A stretch of 40,879 nucleotides of DNA from a virus. The notes beneath the pieces are model-generated. The model saw only the letters and a list, made by a program, of their open reading frames with translations, did not search any database and had not been told where the DNA came from. Every line of letters starts with the position of its first letter. The stretch's first letter is position 1. Positions 31,627 to 39,368 of the stretch are shown piece by piece. The translations under genes and the position numbers were made by a program. The stretch is from positions 1 to 40,879 of IMG/VR virus record IMGVR_UViG_3300032236_001175; one strand, given 5' to 3'.

Positions 31627-32691
31627 ATGTTGCAGCCGATCGATAAAGACGCCGTCAAAGCCGCTTACCGCATCGAGGAAGTTGTCGAGCGCTATGGCGT
31701 GAAGCTGCGTCGGCAGGGCCGCGAATTCGTCGGGCTTTCGCCCTTCAAACACGAGCGCACGCCGAGCTTCACCGTTAGCCCGGTCAAACAAGGCTTTTAT
31801 TGCTTCTCAACCAATCAAGGCGGCGATGTCATCAAATTCGTGCAGCTCATGGAAGGCTGGGGTTTTCGTGACGCTCTTCGCGCTCTCGCAAGCAAGGCAG
31901 GCATCGCGGGCGACGCGCGCGCCGCCGAGCTGGCCGAAGCGCGCCGCATCGAGCAACAGCAAATCGAGGCCCGCGAGCGCTGCGAGAAGCGGCGCCGCAT
32001 CCTTCAAGCTATCGAAATTTGGAAGCAATGCGTGCCCGCTGAGGGTACTCTCGTCGAGCGCTATCTGCGCACCCGCTGCATCGATCTCGACGCCATCAAG
32101 CGTGCCTATGACTACAAGATCCCGGCGTCGCTGCGCTTTCATCCCACGCTCGAATATTATTATGCTGGCCATAGACATCAGGGGCCAGCGATGGTCGGCG
32201 CTCTCACCGATCAACGCCGTTGCTTCTCGGGCATCCATCGCACTTGGCTGGAAGCTTCGGGCGCGCGCAAGGCTGATGTCCCGAAGCCGAAGCTCACGCT
32301 GGGCAAGGTTTGGGGCTCGCTCGGCCTTATGTCCCCCATCGCTTCGCAGGCAATCGTCGGCGAGGGCTATGAGACGACTCTCAGTGTCATGTCTGAGATG
32401 GCGCGCTGCAATCAACGTGCATTCTTCGCATCTGGATTATCCCTCGGCAATATTTGCGGCGGTGGTCAATCGGCGATCCCTACGCCGGATCACGCCGGCG
32501 CTCTTATGCCTCGCGGCGTTGGGCGGCTTCTCATCCTTGGCGACGCCGATGGCAAAGATCCCGCGAAAACCCGCGCGATGCTCGACAACGCCGCGCTCAA
32601 ATTCCAGCAATTGCAGGGCATAGAGACGCGCATCGCGATGGCCGAGCCCGGCAAGGATTTCAACGACATGGTGAGGAGTAAGGCGCCATGA
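31627..32691 (+). CDS. DNA primase with degenerate CHC2 finger and Toprim domain
   Basis: 354 residues. The N-terminal 90 follow DnaG's CHC2 domain (GLSPFKHERTPSFTVSPVK, then GFYCFSTNQGGDVIKFVQ), but three of the four zinc ligands are replaced; a like loss is known in alphaproteobacterial DnaG. A linker of the DUF7146 kind leads to a Toprim domain with VGEGYETTLS (Glu), LLILGDADGKD (Asp-x-Asp) and GKDFNDMV. It would prime phage DNA synthesis with the D5 helicase downstream. The next gene starts within its stop. Confidence 0.9.
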   Translation: MLQPIDKDAVKAAYRIEEVVERYGVKLRRQGREFVGLSPFKHERTPSFTVSPVKQGFYCFSTNQGGDVIKFVQLMEGWGFRDALRALASKAGIAGDARAAELAEARRIEQQQIEARERCEKRRRILQAIEIWKQCVPAEGTLVERYLRTRCIDLDAIKRAYDYKIPASLRFHPTLEYYYAGHRHQGPAMVGALTDQRRCFSGIHRTWLEASGARKADVPKPKLTLGKVWGSLGLMSPIASQAIVGEGYETTLSVMSEMARCNQRAFFASGLSLGNICGGGQSAIPTPDHAGALMPRGVGRLLILGDADGKDPAKTRAMLDNAALKFQQLQGIETRIAMAEPGKDFNDMVRSKAP

Positions 32692-32933
32692 GTGCCCAGC
32701 GGGAGCCGACGCGCGACGACAAGATGGTCGGATTCAATCTTTTCATGATCCGAGAAAGCAAGAAAATACCGCGCGAAAAACTTTGCCAGCGGCTCGGCGT
32801 GAGTGTCTGGCAACTCTCGAAATATGAGAACGGCGACAACCGCATTTCGGTCGGCAGGCTCGTCGAGTGCGCGCGCGTTTTGAGAGTGCCGATCTCGCGC
32901 TTCTTCCGCGGCATCGAGGTGCACCATGGCTGA
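32688..32933 (+). CDS. XRE-family HTH regulator
   Basis: 81 residues with a full helix-turn-helix (FMIRESKKIPREKLCQRLGV, then SVWQLSKYENGDNRISVGRLVECARVL). It overlaps the primase stop and the start of the next gene. It could control later early genes or help replication start; its targets are unknown. Confidence 0.85.
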   Translation: MSAQREPTRDDKMVGFNLFMIRESKKIPREKLCQRLGVSVWQLSKYENGDNRISVGRLVECARVLRVPISRFFRGIEVHHG

Positions 32934-33276
32934 ATTCATCACGCCTGGGATGCTGAGCCGGCGCGCCGTCAATCATTCCGACGCCATTCGCGCGCGACGC
33001 ATTTTCGAGCGCGCATCGACGGCGATGCGCCTGGCGCGGCCTCAACCTTTCTCGACGCTTTCCGGTCGCATTGACACGGGCTGCGCCCTGTCATGGCTGC
33101 TCTCGCAGGCAGGCGTGCCGCGCCACCAGGCGGCGGAATTGCTGCGCGTGTCTGGACTCGGCTTCGCGGCATCACTTGCGAAAGTGCGCGAGGCGCGTCG
33201 CGATCCTACCGTGGCCGCATGGCTCGACGAGCTTGCGACGGCCATGCCGAGCTTTCGCGAGGGCGACGAACTATGA
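32926..33276 (+). CDS. Hypothetical protein, possible DNA-binding
   Basis: 116 residues, basic and helical (RRAVNHSDAIRARRIFERAS), with a possible helix-turn-helix in LLSQAGVPRHQAAELLRVSG. Overlaps genes on both sides, and its stop overlaps the next ATG. No family recognised. Confidence 0.68.
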   Translation: MAEFITPGMLSRRAVNHSDAIRARRIFERASTAMRLARPQPFSTLSGRIDTGCALSWLLSQAGVPRHQAAELLRVSGLGFAASLAKVREARRDPTVAAWLDELATAMPSFREGDEL

Positions 33277-33446
33277 CGGCGCTCGGCTGGATCATCGCGG
33301 TTTCGATCGTCGGGCACGCGGCCTTCTGGGCTTGGGCTTTCGGCGGCGCGCCGGATAAGGCGGCGGTTTATGCCGCTTGCGTCTTCTTCTGCATCGCCGC
33401 ATCGGCGCGGCTGGCGATCGCGATTGACCGGAGGCTGGCGGTATGA
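33273..33446 (+). CDS. Small two-segment membrane protein
   Basis: 57 residues with two hydrophobic helices (LGWIIAVSIVGHAAFWAWAF and AAVYAACVFFCIAASARLAI) and a basic end. ATG 33273 overlaps the preceding stop, and its own stop overlaps the methyltransferase ATG. The frame is open upstream inside the preceding gene, without support. It is one of several small membrane proteins among replication genes. Confidence 0.68.
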   Translation: MTALGWIIAVSIVGHAAFWAWAFGGAPDKAAVYAACVFFCIAASARLAIAIDRRLAV

Positions 33447-34117
33447 CAGGGCTGAACCGAGGCGACAAGCGCGCGCCGATCGTCGAGCGCGGCGACGATC
33501 TCTATGAGACGCCGTCGGAAGCGGTGCACGCGCTCCTGAAGCATGAGCGACTCCCGAATTATCTTTGGGAACCTGCCTGTGGACCCGGTTCGATCACGCG
33601 CGTGCTGCGCGGCGCTGGCAAGTTCGTGCACGCTACCGATCTGGTGAATTATCGCTGGGAAGATCATGGCGAAGAACCTGGGTTTGCCGAGCATGGCATC
33701 GACTTTCTGATGGCGCGCTCGGCCTACACGGCCGCGCCCATAGGAGCCATTGTCACAAACCCACCCTTCAAGCTCGCGAATGAATTTGTCGAGCACGCGC
33801 GCAAGCTCTGCCCAAAAGTGATCATGCTTCTGCGTCTAGCCTTCTATGAAAGTGAGCGGCGATCGAACATCCTCGACGCCGGAGACCTGGCGCGCGTGCT
33901 CGTCTTCCGCAAGCGTCTGCCGCAGATGCACCGTCATGGCTGGGAAGGCCCGAAAGCAAATAGCGGCATGTGCTTCGCCTGGTTCATCTGGGACGCCGAG
34001 CACAAGGGCGACACCGTCTTCAAGCGCATTTCGTGGGAGCCGATCGGCGGCGCGAAGCCTGCCGCGCCTCGCCGCAAACGCACGCTCGACACCGAAACAG
34101 CCAGCATAGGTCTATAA
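33443..34117 (+). CDS. DNA adenine N6-methyltransferase-like protein
   Basis: 224 residues with an N-terminal SAM-binding motif (LWEPACGPGSITRVL, about 41-55) and the amino-methyltransferase catalytic motif TNPPF (about 108-112). The order fits the gamma class of phage adenine methyltransferases. It probably modifies phage DNA to escape restriction or to time replication; the site is unknown. A basic C-terminus (AAPRRKRTLD) follows. It overlaps the previous gene by 4 bases. Confidence 0.82.
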   Translation: MTGLNRGDKRAPIVERGDDLYETPSEAVHALLKHERLPNYLWEPACGPGSITRVLRGAGKFVHATDLVNYRWEDHGEEPGFAEHGIDFLMARSAYTAAPIGAIVTNPPFKLANEFVEHARKLCPKVIMLLRLAFYESERRSNILDAGDLARVLVFRKRLPQMHRHGWEGPKANSGMCFAWFIWDAEHKGDTVFKRISWEPIGGAKPAAPRRKRTLDTETASIGL

Positions 34118-34390
34118 ATGCGGGAGCAATTGAACCATGAGCTTTATCGAATTGATCGAATTAGACGCGATCGGGCAAGGCGCGCCAACTGGATCGAAGC
34201 CCAAAAACTAGGACTTTTTGCGCTCGCCTGGGCTCTCGTCTTCGCGATCGCGGGAGAAGTCTTGCGCGTCTTCTGGCACGCCGACGCGGTACGCGATGCG
34301 CTTCCACTCTGCTGGTTTTTCATCGTGCTGGGCTGCTGTTTCGGGCGCGCTGGGTTGCGGCGCGAGCAAATGAAGGAACGCCTTTTATGA
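34118..34390 (+). CDS. Small membrane protein
   Basis: 90 residues: a strongly basic N-terminus (RIDRIRRDRARRANW) then two membrane segments (LGLFALAWALVFAIAGEVLRV and LPLCWFFIVLGCCFGRAGL). The loop between them is short, so both ends face the cytoplasm. It directly precedes and overlaps the larger membrane protein gene, suggesting the two products work together. No family recognised. Confidence 0.7.
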   Translation: MREQLNHELYRIDRIRRDRARRANWIEAQKLGLFALAWALVFAIAGEVLRVFWHADAVRDALPLCWFFIVLGCCFGRAGLRREQMKERLL

Positions 34391-35586
34391 TCGACATCGA
34401 CAAGGCATGGGAGACGGCAAAGGAGCGACCCGCCGACGCAATTGGCATTGCCGTCACGCTCTGCTTTGTCGTGGCCTCGACAATCGTCGGGCTCGTCTTT
34501 GCGTGGGACGAAAGCCAGTCGATGCCGCGCCCGCTCACGGCGGCCATGCTAGCAGCCATCCTTGGCGGCGAACTCTACAAGGCGCTTTATTTTCCGCTGA
34601 CATGGAAGCGCGGGCGCTGGTTCTATGCGCTGCTCGGCCTGCCGATTCTCGCCGTCTGCATCGCCTATTCGCTGACCGCGAATAACAAGACGATGGAACG
34701 CTATTTCGGCAAGCATGAGTTCGCCACTGTCATCGAGACGGCAGGCTACAAGACCGCGAAGGCCGATGTCGCGCGCATCGAAGAGCGCTACACCGACCCT
34801 GTGAAGCGGGCGCGGCCGGCCGGCACGGTGCGCGCCGATCTCGCCGGCGAGCAATCGACGCTCGGCATCGGCGACTGCTCAAAGATGTATTCCGAGATCC
34901 AGCGCACGAAGTGCCCGATCATTTCCGGCCTGAAGGCCGAGCTTGCCAACGCCGAGGAGCGCGACAAGCTCGACGCGCAGCTCGCGATCGCCCGCGCAAA
35001 GCTCGACGCTTATGAGGGCCAGGCGCCGAAAGCATCGGCCAGTCTCGGCCCGATCACGCCCGCGTTCGCCGCGCTCGGCCTCATCGTGACCACGCCGCAA
35101 GAGGCGCTCGCGGCCGTCTTCATTGCCCTGACGGAGCTGGGCAGCTTATTCGGCGGCGCCGTGTTCGTCAGCGGCGCAGGGTTTGCGCGACGCCAGCCCG
35201 CGCCTAGCATCTATGTGCCGCAAGGCTTGCAAGAGAATGCGCAGCCGCTCCTCTCGTCATCGATCGATCACGGCGACGATCGCGTGAATCAAGTGCGCGC
35301 CTTCTTCGAAACAGGCTGCGAGCAGCGCTCCGGCGCGGTGCTCAAGCAGACCGATGCGTGGAAAGCTTTCAATGTCTGGTGCCAGAACGCGAAGCAGCCA
35401 CGGCTCGTAAATGAACAGCATTTCAAGATGATAGCCTCGCATCGGCTCAGCGTGCCGAAGAAGCTTATGACCCATAATGGCGAGCGCGGCATGCACTATC
35501 TCAATTTGACGCTGAAAACAGCGCGCACGGGCGTGATGGGCAATGTTGTGCAGCTCACGCGCCTCGCGGCGGCAGGGCACGCATAG
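34387..35586 (+). CDS. Membrane-anchored protein with C-terminal D5-type winged helix
   Basis: 399 residues. Membrane segments lie at about 17-40, 48-69 and 78-98. A long, probably periplasmic helical loop (99-225) with Cys164 and Cys176 follows, then a fourth segment (about 236-264) and a cytoplasmic C-terminal part. Residues 297-375 (RVNQVRAFFETGCEQRSGAV, then QTDAWKAFNVWCQNAKQPRL, then HNGERGMHYLNLTL) have the pattern of the winged helix found at the end of D5/P4-type helicases. The topology equals that of the ATPase at 24.8 kb. I infer a DNA-binding anchor at the membrane. No family recognised for the membrane half. Confidence 0.78.
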   Translation: MIDIDKAWETAKERPADAIGIAVTLCFVVASTIVGLVFAWDESQSMPRPLTAAMLAAILGGELYKALYFPLTWKRGRWFYALLGLPILAVCIAYSLTANNKTMERYFGKHEFATVIETAGYKTAKADVARIEERYTDPVKRARPAGTVRADLAGEQSTLGIGDCSKMYSEIQRTKCPIISGLKAELANAEERDKLDAQLAIARAKLDAYEGQAPKASASLGPITPAFAALGLIVTTPQEALAAVFIALTELGSLFGGAVFVSGAGFARRQPAPSIYVPQGLQENAQPLLSSSIDHGDDRVNQVRAFFETGCEQRSGAVLKQTDAWKAFNVWCQNAKQPRLVNEQHFKMIASHRLSVPKKLMTHNGERGMHYLNLTLKTARTGVMGNVVQLTRLAAAGHA

Positions 35587-35673
35587 GCGACGCAGGGGAG
35601 CCGTACAGGATTTGCATGGGGTGTGATTTGGCTCGGTATGGGCCGCAGGCAGACAGAGAAGGGGAGACAGGGC

Positions 35674-36027
35674 ATGAACGACACGACGGCACCATCAGAG
35701 GCTGAAGGGCTCGAAAGCCTGCCACGCACGGCGCAGGGCTGGATACCCATTATGCTATTCGACAAGGCCTTCTTTCACGAGGGGCAGGGCTTTCTCGTGC
35801 AGCTTTCCGACGATGATGGAACGATGGAGTCGCCGTCTCACATCTGCGAGGCGCAATGGCTGGCGCAGGATATCGCCGGGCCGCTGACATTCGTCGGCAA
35901 TTGGCGCTATGTCGACGAGCTGCGCCACCTTGAGCCGGTCGCGTTTCAGCCATTACCAAGGGCTTCGTCATGGTCAGAGCTACTCAATAGCCGGGCGGCA
36001 CTCGACGAGGCGATGGTCGCAGCCTAG
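35674..36027 (+). CDS. Hypothetical protein before the helicase gene
   Basis: 117 residues; the middle (GWIPIMLFDKAFFHEGQGFL, then TFVGNWRYVDELRHLEPVAF) is beta-rich with several Trp and Phe. GGGGAG 7 bases upstream supports ATG 35674 over 35623. I do not recognise it. A terminator-like stem follows at once. Confidence 0.7.
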   Translation: MNDTTAPSEAEGLESLPRTAQGWIPIMLFDKAFFHEGQGFLVQLSDDDGTMESPSHICEAQWLAQDIAGPLTFVGNWRYVDELRHLEPVAFQPLPRASSWSELLNSRAALDEAMVAA

Positions 36028-36035
36028 AAAAACGA

Positions 36036-36077
36036 AAGCCCGGCGAGCGTGCGAAGCTTCGAGCCGGGCTTGCTTCC
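36036..36077 (+). terminator. Terminator hairpin
   Basis: AAGCCCGGC (36036-36044) pairs with GCCGGGCTT (36063-36071) around an 18-base loop, followed by GCTTCC. It ends the membrane/methyltransferase transcript. A second early promoter probably lies in the next 170 bases. Confidence 0.68.
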
Positions 36078-36246
36078 GTGTGAAGCGGCGTCTCTGACGG
36101 TGCGAACGTCAAGGCGCTTGCGGACGGGTTTGACATTTGTAGCGATCCACCTAGCGTCCGAGCCTGGAAAGCTTACCATACTGTAAACGCGTTTTCAATT
36201 ATCCTCGGCTTTTCCACAAGTTCGGGCGCGCATTTCCGCGTGACCG
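36078..36246 (+). promoter_or_regulatory. Leader region of the D5 helicase operon
   Basis: TGACGGTGCGAACGTCA (36095-36111) has the operator half-sites TGACG/CGTCA but a spacing two bases longer than the 15-bp motif. TTGACA follows at 36130-36135, without a good -10. A small dyad TTAC-N6-GTAA lies near 36173-36186. This is probably a promoter region, with the exact boxes unclear. Confidence 0.4.
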
Positions 36247-37728
36247 ATGGCAGAAGAACTTGACCTAGACAATCCGGTGCTGGCTGCGCTAGACGCGGCC
36301 GAAGCACCGGGCGCGCCGAAAGATTCCGAGCTTGCGAAGATCGAGCTGAACGATCTCGGCAATGCGCGGCGGCTGCTCGCGCGCTTCGGCAATGACATCG
36401 CGCACACCGACGAGCGCGGCTGGCTGGCCTGGGATGGCAAATGCTGGTCCGACAAGGATGGGCAGGCCTTCGCGCGCCGCTGCGCTCACAGGACATCCGA
36501 CGCGCTCTGGAAAGAGCTGGAAGCGATGTCGCTCGGCGAGGCGCGCAAAAAGGCCATGCGCAAGCATGCGAACCGCTCCGGCAACTCGGGAGCAATCTCT
36601 GCCATGTTGGCAGAGGCGGCGGCCTACTCGCGGCGCGTGAGCGAGGATTTCGACGCCGATCCGCATCTCTTGAACGTCGAGAACGGCACGCTTTGCCTCG
36701 ACGGCGAGGTGCGGCTCAAGGCGCATGATCGCTTCGACCGCATCACGCGGCTTTGCGAAGTAAATTACAACCCGCAAGCGCCCGCGCCGAAGCGCTGGAT
36801 CAAGTTTGTCGAGGAATGTCAGCCTGATGTCGGCGTGCAGTTGTTTTTGCAGCGCTGGCTCGGATATTGCCTTTCTGGAAGTATTCTGGAACAAAAGATT
36901 GCGATATTCGAAGGTCAAGGAAGTAACGGCAAGTCGACGATGATCGATGTCGTCGCTGCCATCCTCGGCAGCTATGCGGCCACCGCGCCGATCGAGACGT
37001 GGCTCTATAGCGAGCGCAAGTCGGGGAGCGGCCCGTCGCCCGACCTCGCGCGTCTGCCAGGTGTACGGCTCGTTCGTACATCTGAGCCGGAGGCGGGCGT
37101 GCGGCTCTCCGAAAGCGTCATCAAGCAATGGACGGGCGGCGAGCGCATCATCACGCGCAGGCTCAACCGCGACTTCTTCGAGTTCAAGCCCGTCGGCAAG
37201 CTCACCATGAGCTTGAACGTCAAGCCGTCGATCGTCGGCAAGGATTTCGGCATCAGGCGGCGCATCCTCATGGTGCCGTTCCGCGAGACGTTCGCGCGCC
37301 AGCCCGGCGTCGACTTCACGGCGATGCTGTTGGCCGAGCGCGAAGGCATCCTAAACTGGCTGCTCGATGGCTGGCGCCTCTACCGCGAGGACGGGCTCAA
37401 GGTGCCTTCGGCTGTTGAGGCGGCGACGGAAGCGTATTTTGCGGAAAATGACCCGATCGGGCAATTCGTGATCGAGGCATGCGAAACGCTCATAGCTGCG
37501 CCCGAAGTCTGCGAGCGCAAGTATATCTATTCATCGGGCGCAGACCTCTACGCGGCCTACAAGCTGTGGTCCGACGAAAACAATGCCGAGCCGAAGAAGC
37601 TGACGCCGTTCGGCAAGCGCCTCGGCGATCTCGGCTTCGAAATGAAGAAGATCGGTGCCAGCCGCAGGAAGATGCGGATCGGCATCAAGGTCAAACCTGA
37701 ATATCAACCGACCGGCGAGGCGGCATAA
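36247..37728 (+). CDS. D5/P4-type replicative helicase (primase C-terminal family)
   Basis: 493 residues, the superfamily 3 helicase of many phages and plasmids. The D5_N-like region (about 35-215) contains LLNVENGTLCLDG and KRWIKFVEECQPD. The helicase has Walker A GQGSNGKST (223-231), FVHLS-type SEPEAGVRLSESVIKQWTGG and LNVKPSIVGKDFGIRRRI. A C-terminal winged helix follows (SSGADLYAAYKLWSDENNAE, then FGKRLGDLGFEMKKIG). There is no N-terminal primase domain; the Toprim primase at 31.6 kb would supply it. Its stop overlaps the radical SAM start. Confidence 0.94.
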   Translation: MAEELDLDNPVLAALDAAEAPGAPKDSELAKIELNDLGNARRLLARFGNDIAHTDERGWLAWDGKCWSDKDGQAFARRCAHRTSDALWKELEAMSLGEARKKAMRKHANRSGNSGAISAMLAEAAAYSRRVSEDFDADPHLLNVENGTLCLDGEVRLKAHDRFDRITRLCEVNYNPQAPAPKRWIKFVEECQPDVGVQLFLQRWLGYCLSGSILEQKIAIFEGQGSNGKSTMIDVVAAILGSYAATAPIETWLYSERKSGSGPSPDLARLPGVRLVRTSEPEAGVRLSESVIKQWTGGERIITRRLNRDFFEFKPVGKLTMSLNVKPSIVGKDFGIRRRILMVPFRETFARQPGVDFTAMLLAEREGILNWLLDGWRLYREDGLKVPSAVEAATEAYFAENDPIGQFVIEACETLIAAPEVCERKYIYSSGADLYAAYKLWSDENNAEPKKLTPFGKRLGDLGFEMKKIGASRRKMRIGIKVKPEYQPTGEAA

Positions 37729-38555
37729 TGCGCTTGATCCGTGTTTTCCCTCGCAAAACGAAAGCCAGCCCGCGAGATGAACTCGCTTATTTCGGGCCTC
37801 CAGATATGTTCGCCGAGGCCGACGAAGTGCATGTATCTGTCACGTTTACGGCCGATAAGATCGCAGCCGAAAAACTGGCTTATCAATGGCAGCCCGTGGC
37901 GCCCGTCAGAATCGGCGGTGTTGCTTATGGCGATCGCGGCGAGGAGTTTGCGCCCGGTCGCTATATTCGCGAAGGATACATCTTTACGTCGAGGGGATGC
38001 CCGCGCCGGTGCTGGTTCTGCAGCGTATGGAAGCGCGATCCGACGCCGCGGCTTTTCCCGATCGTCGAGGGCTGGAATATCTTAGACGATAATTTGCTGG
38101 CCTGCCCGCGCCCGCATGTCGAGGCGGTTTTCGCCATGCTTCGCAAGCAAAAACGGCGCGTTGAGTTTACGGGCGGCCTCGAAGCTCTTTCTCTTCAAGA
38201 TTATCAAGTCGATTTGCTTGCGGCGCTCACTCCGCGCCCAAATATGTTCTTTGCTTATGATCCAGGCGACGATTTCGAAACGCTGAGATCGGCGGCGCGC
38301 CGCTTAATCAAGGCAGGCTTTACGCCCGCCTCGCATCGCATGCGCGTTTATGTCTTGATCGGCTACCCGAAGGACACGGTCGAGGCGGCTGAAACGAGGC
38401 TTCGCCAGATGGCATCTATCGGATTAACGCCGCACGCGATGCTCTGGCTGCCGGAAACGCCCGGCGCGGAGAAATGGCGACCGACTGAAGCCTGGCGCGG
38501 CTTTCAACGGTTATGGGCGCGGCCTGCGATCATCCACACGAGGATCGCCGCATGA
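37728..38555 (+). CDS. Radical SAM protein
   Basis: 275 residues with the radical SAM cluster motif C-x3-C-x2-C (Cys91, Cys95, Cys98 in SRGCPRRCWFCSVW), then FTGGLEAL, which fits the SAM-binding GGE-like strand, and barrel strands such as FFAYDPGDDFETL and MRVYVLIGYPKDTVEAA. The N-terminal 85 residues look like a short, degenerate cobalamin-domain fold. Phages carry radical SAM genes for base or cofactor chemistry, but I cannot name the reaction. It is coupled by overlap to the helicase gene upstream and to the winged-helix gene downstream, so a role in DNA modification is an open guess. Confidence 0.9.
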   Translation: MRLIRVFPRKTKASPRDELAYFGPPDMFAEADEVHVSVTFTADKIAAEKLAYQWQPVAPVRIGGVAYGDRGEEFAPGRYIREGYIFTSRGCPRRCWFCSVWKRDPTPRLFPIVEGWNILDDNLLACPRPHVEAVFAMLRKQKRRVEFTGGLEALSLQDYQVDLLAALTPRPNMFFAYDPGDDFETLRSAARRLIKAGFTPASHRMRVYVLIGYPKDTVEAAETRLRQMASIGLTPHAMLWLPETPGAEKWRPTEAWRGFQRLWARPAIIHTRIAA

Positions 38556-38929
38556 TGCCGCCCTTCGACACGCGCCGCAGGCTTCGGCCGCACATCGCCG
38601 CGTCGCGCTTCGTGACAGCCGCATGCGAGCCCGATGCCGCCGCCGCCGAGTTCTCGGCCGATCTCTTCGAGGCGTTTCGCCTTTGGTGCTGGGCGACGAA
38701 CACGCGGCCGATGAGCCAGACGGCGCTTGGCCGCGAGCTAGGCAAGCTCGGCTATGCGGTGAAACGCCGACACGGCGGACGGAAGGCGCGCGCAGGCCTG
38801 CGGCTGAGGGGATGCTGGGCGGAAATTGGGAAAAGCAGGCGCGTGTCGTCAGACCCGGCGCTCATGCCTTCTCATTGTGAGGCATGGACGGAAAACAAGC
38901 AAGAGGAAGAAGGCAATGCTCGAAAGTAA
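38552..38929 (+). CDS. Stand-alone winged-helix DNA-binding protein, D5 C-terminal type
   Basis: 125 residues. The core (AEFSADLFEAFRLWCWATNT, then SQTALGRELGKLGYAVKRRH, then GLRLRGCW) matches the winged helix at the C-terminus of D5 helicases, here without the helicase. It overlaps the radical SAM stop by ATGA. Its tail overlaps the start of the GapR-like gene by 14 bases. It may bind the phage origin or load the helicase; inference. Confidence 0.78.
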   Translation: MMPPFDTRRRLRPHIAASRFVTAACEPDAAAAEFSADLFEAFRLWCWATNTRPMSQTALGRELGKLGYAVKRRHGGRKARAGLRLRGCWAEIGKSRRVSSDPALMPSHCEAWTENKQEEEGNARK

Positions 38930-39368
38930 CCGCAATCAATTAAAGAGACTAATATCAAGAATAGAGAATGTTGAAGAAGAAAAACGTGCGCTCTCTAAAG
39001 ACATCAAAGAGCTATACGAGCAGGGCAAAAACCTCGGCTTCAACGTCAAGGCGATGAAGGCGCTCGTTAAGGAACGGCGGCAAGATCCCGATGAGAAGCG
39101 CGATCTCGACGCTATTCTCGACGAGTATCGCGAGGCGCTCGGCCAGCTTATCGACACGCCGCTCGGCGATGCGGCGCAGAAGCTTGCAAAGGACATCGCC
39201 GAGGGGGCACGCTTTCGATCGAGATCAACGGCGAAACCGTCGGCAAAGCAACGGCTCACTGAGCCGCGCAGACTGTTTCCTTTTTGCGACCAAAAACGGC
39301 CCACTGTTCACCGTCGTCGGATTTCTAAGGGTGAACAGTGGCCCGGTTTAGGAAACAGTCAGTTTTAA
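38916..39368 (+). CDS. GapR/DUF2312-like nucleoid protein, probable frameshift at C-terminus
   Basis: The first 78 or so residues (LKRLISRIENVEEEKRALSK, DIKELYEQGKNLGFNVKAMK, ALVKERRQDPDEKRDLDAIL) are clearly of the GapR (DUF2312) family, which binds overtwisted AT-rich DNA and aids replication. GapR is about 90 residues; here the frame runs to 150, with an Arg/Lys-rich tail of poor quality. At the G5 run 39203-39207 a shift of one base back gives LSIEINGETVGKATAH and a stop at 39260-39262, a far more natural end near 115 residues. A sequencing error, mutation or programmed slip could explain it. AGGAAG lies upstream of ATG 38916. Confidence 0.87.
   Translation: MLESNRNQLKRLISRIENVEEEKRALSKDIKELYEQGKNLGFNVKAMKALVKERRQDPDEKRDLDAILDEYREALGQLIDTPLGDAAQKLAKDIAEGARFRSRSTAKPSAKQRLTEPRRLFPFCDQKRPTVHRRRISKGEQWPGLGNSQF

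Noticed and set aside
35496-35765. Leftward 89-codon frame across the end of the membrane protein gene
   Set aside because: It overlaps two better-supported genes and has no ribosome site or motif.
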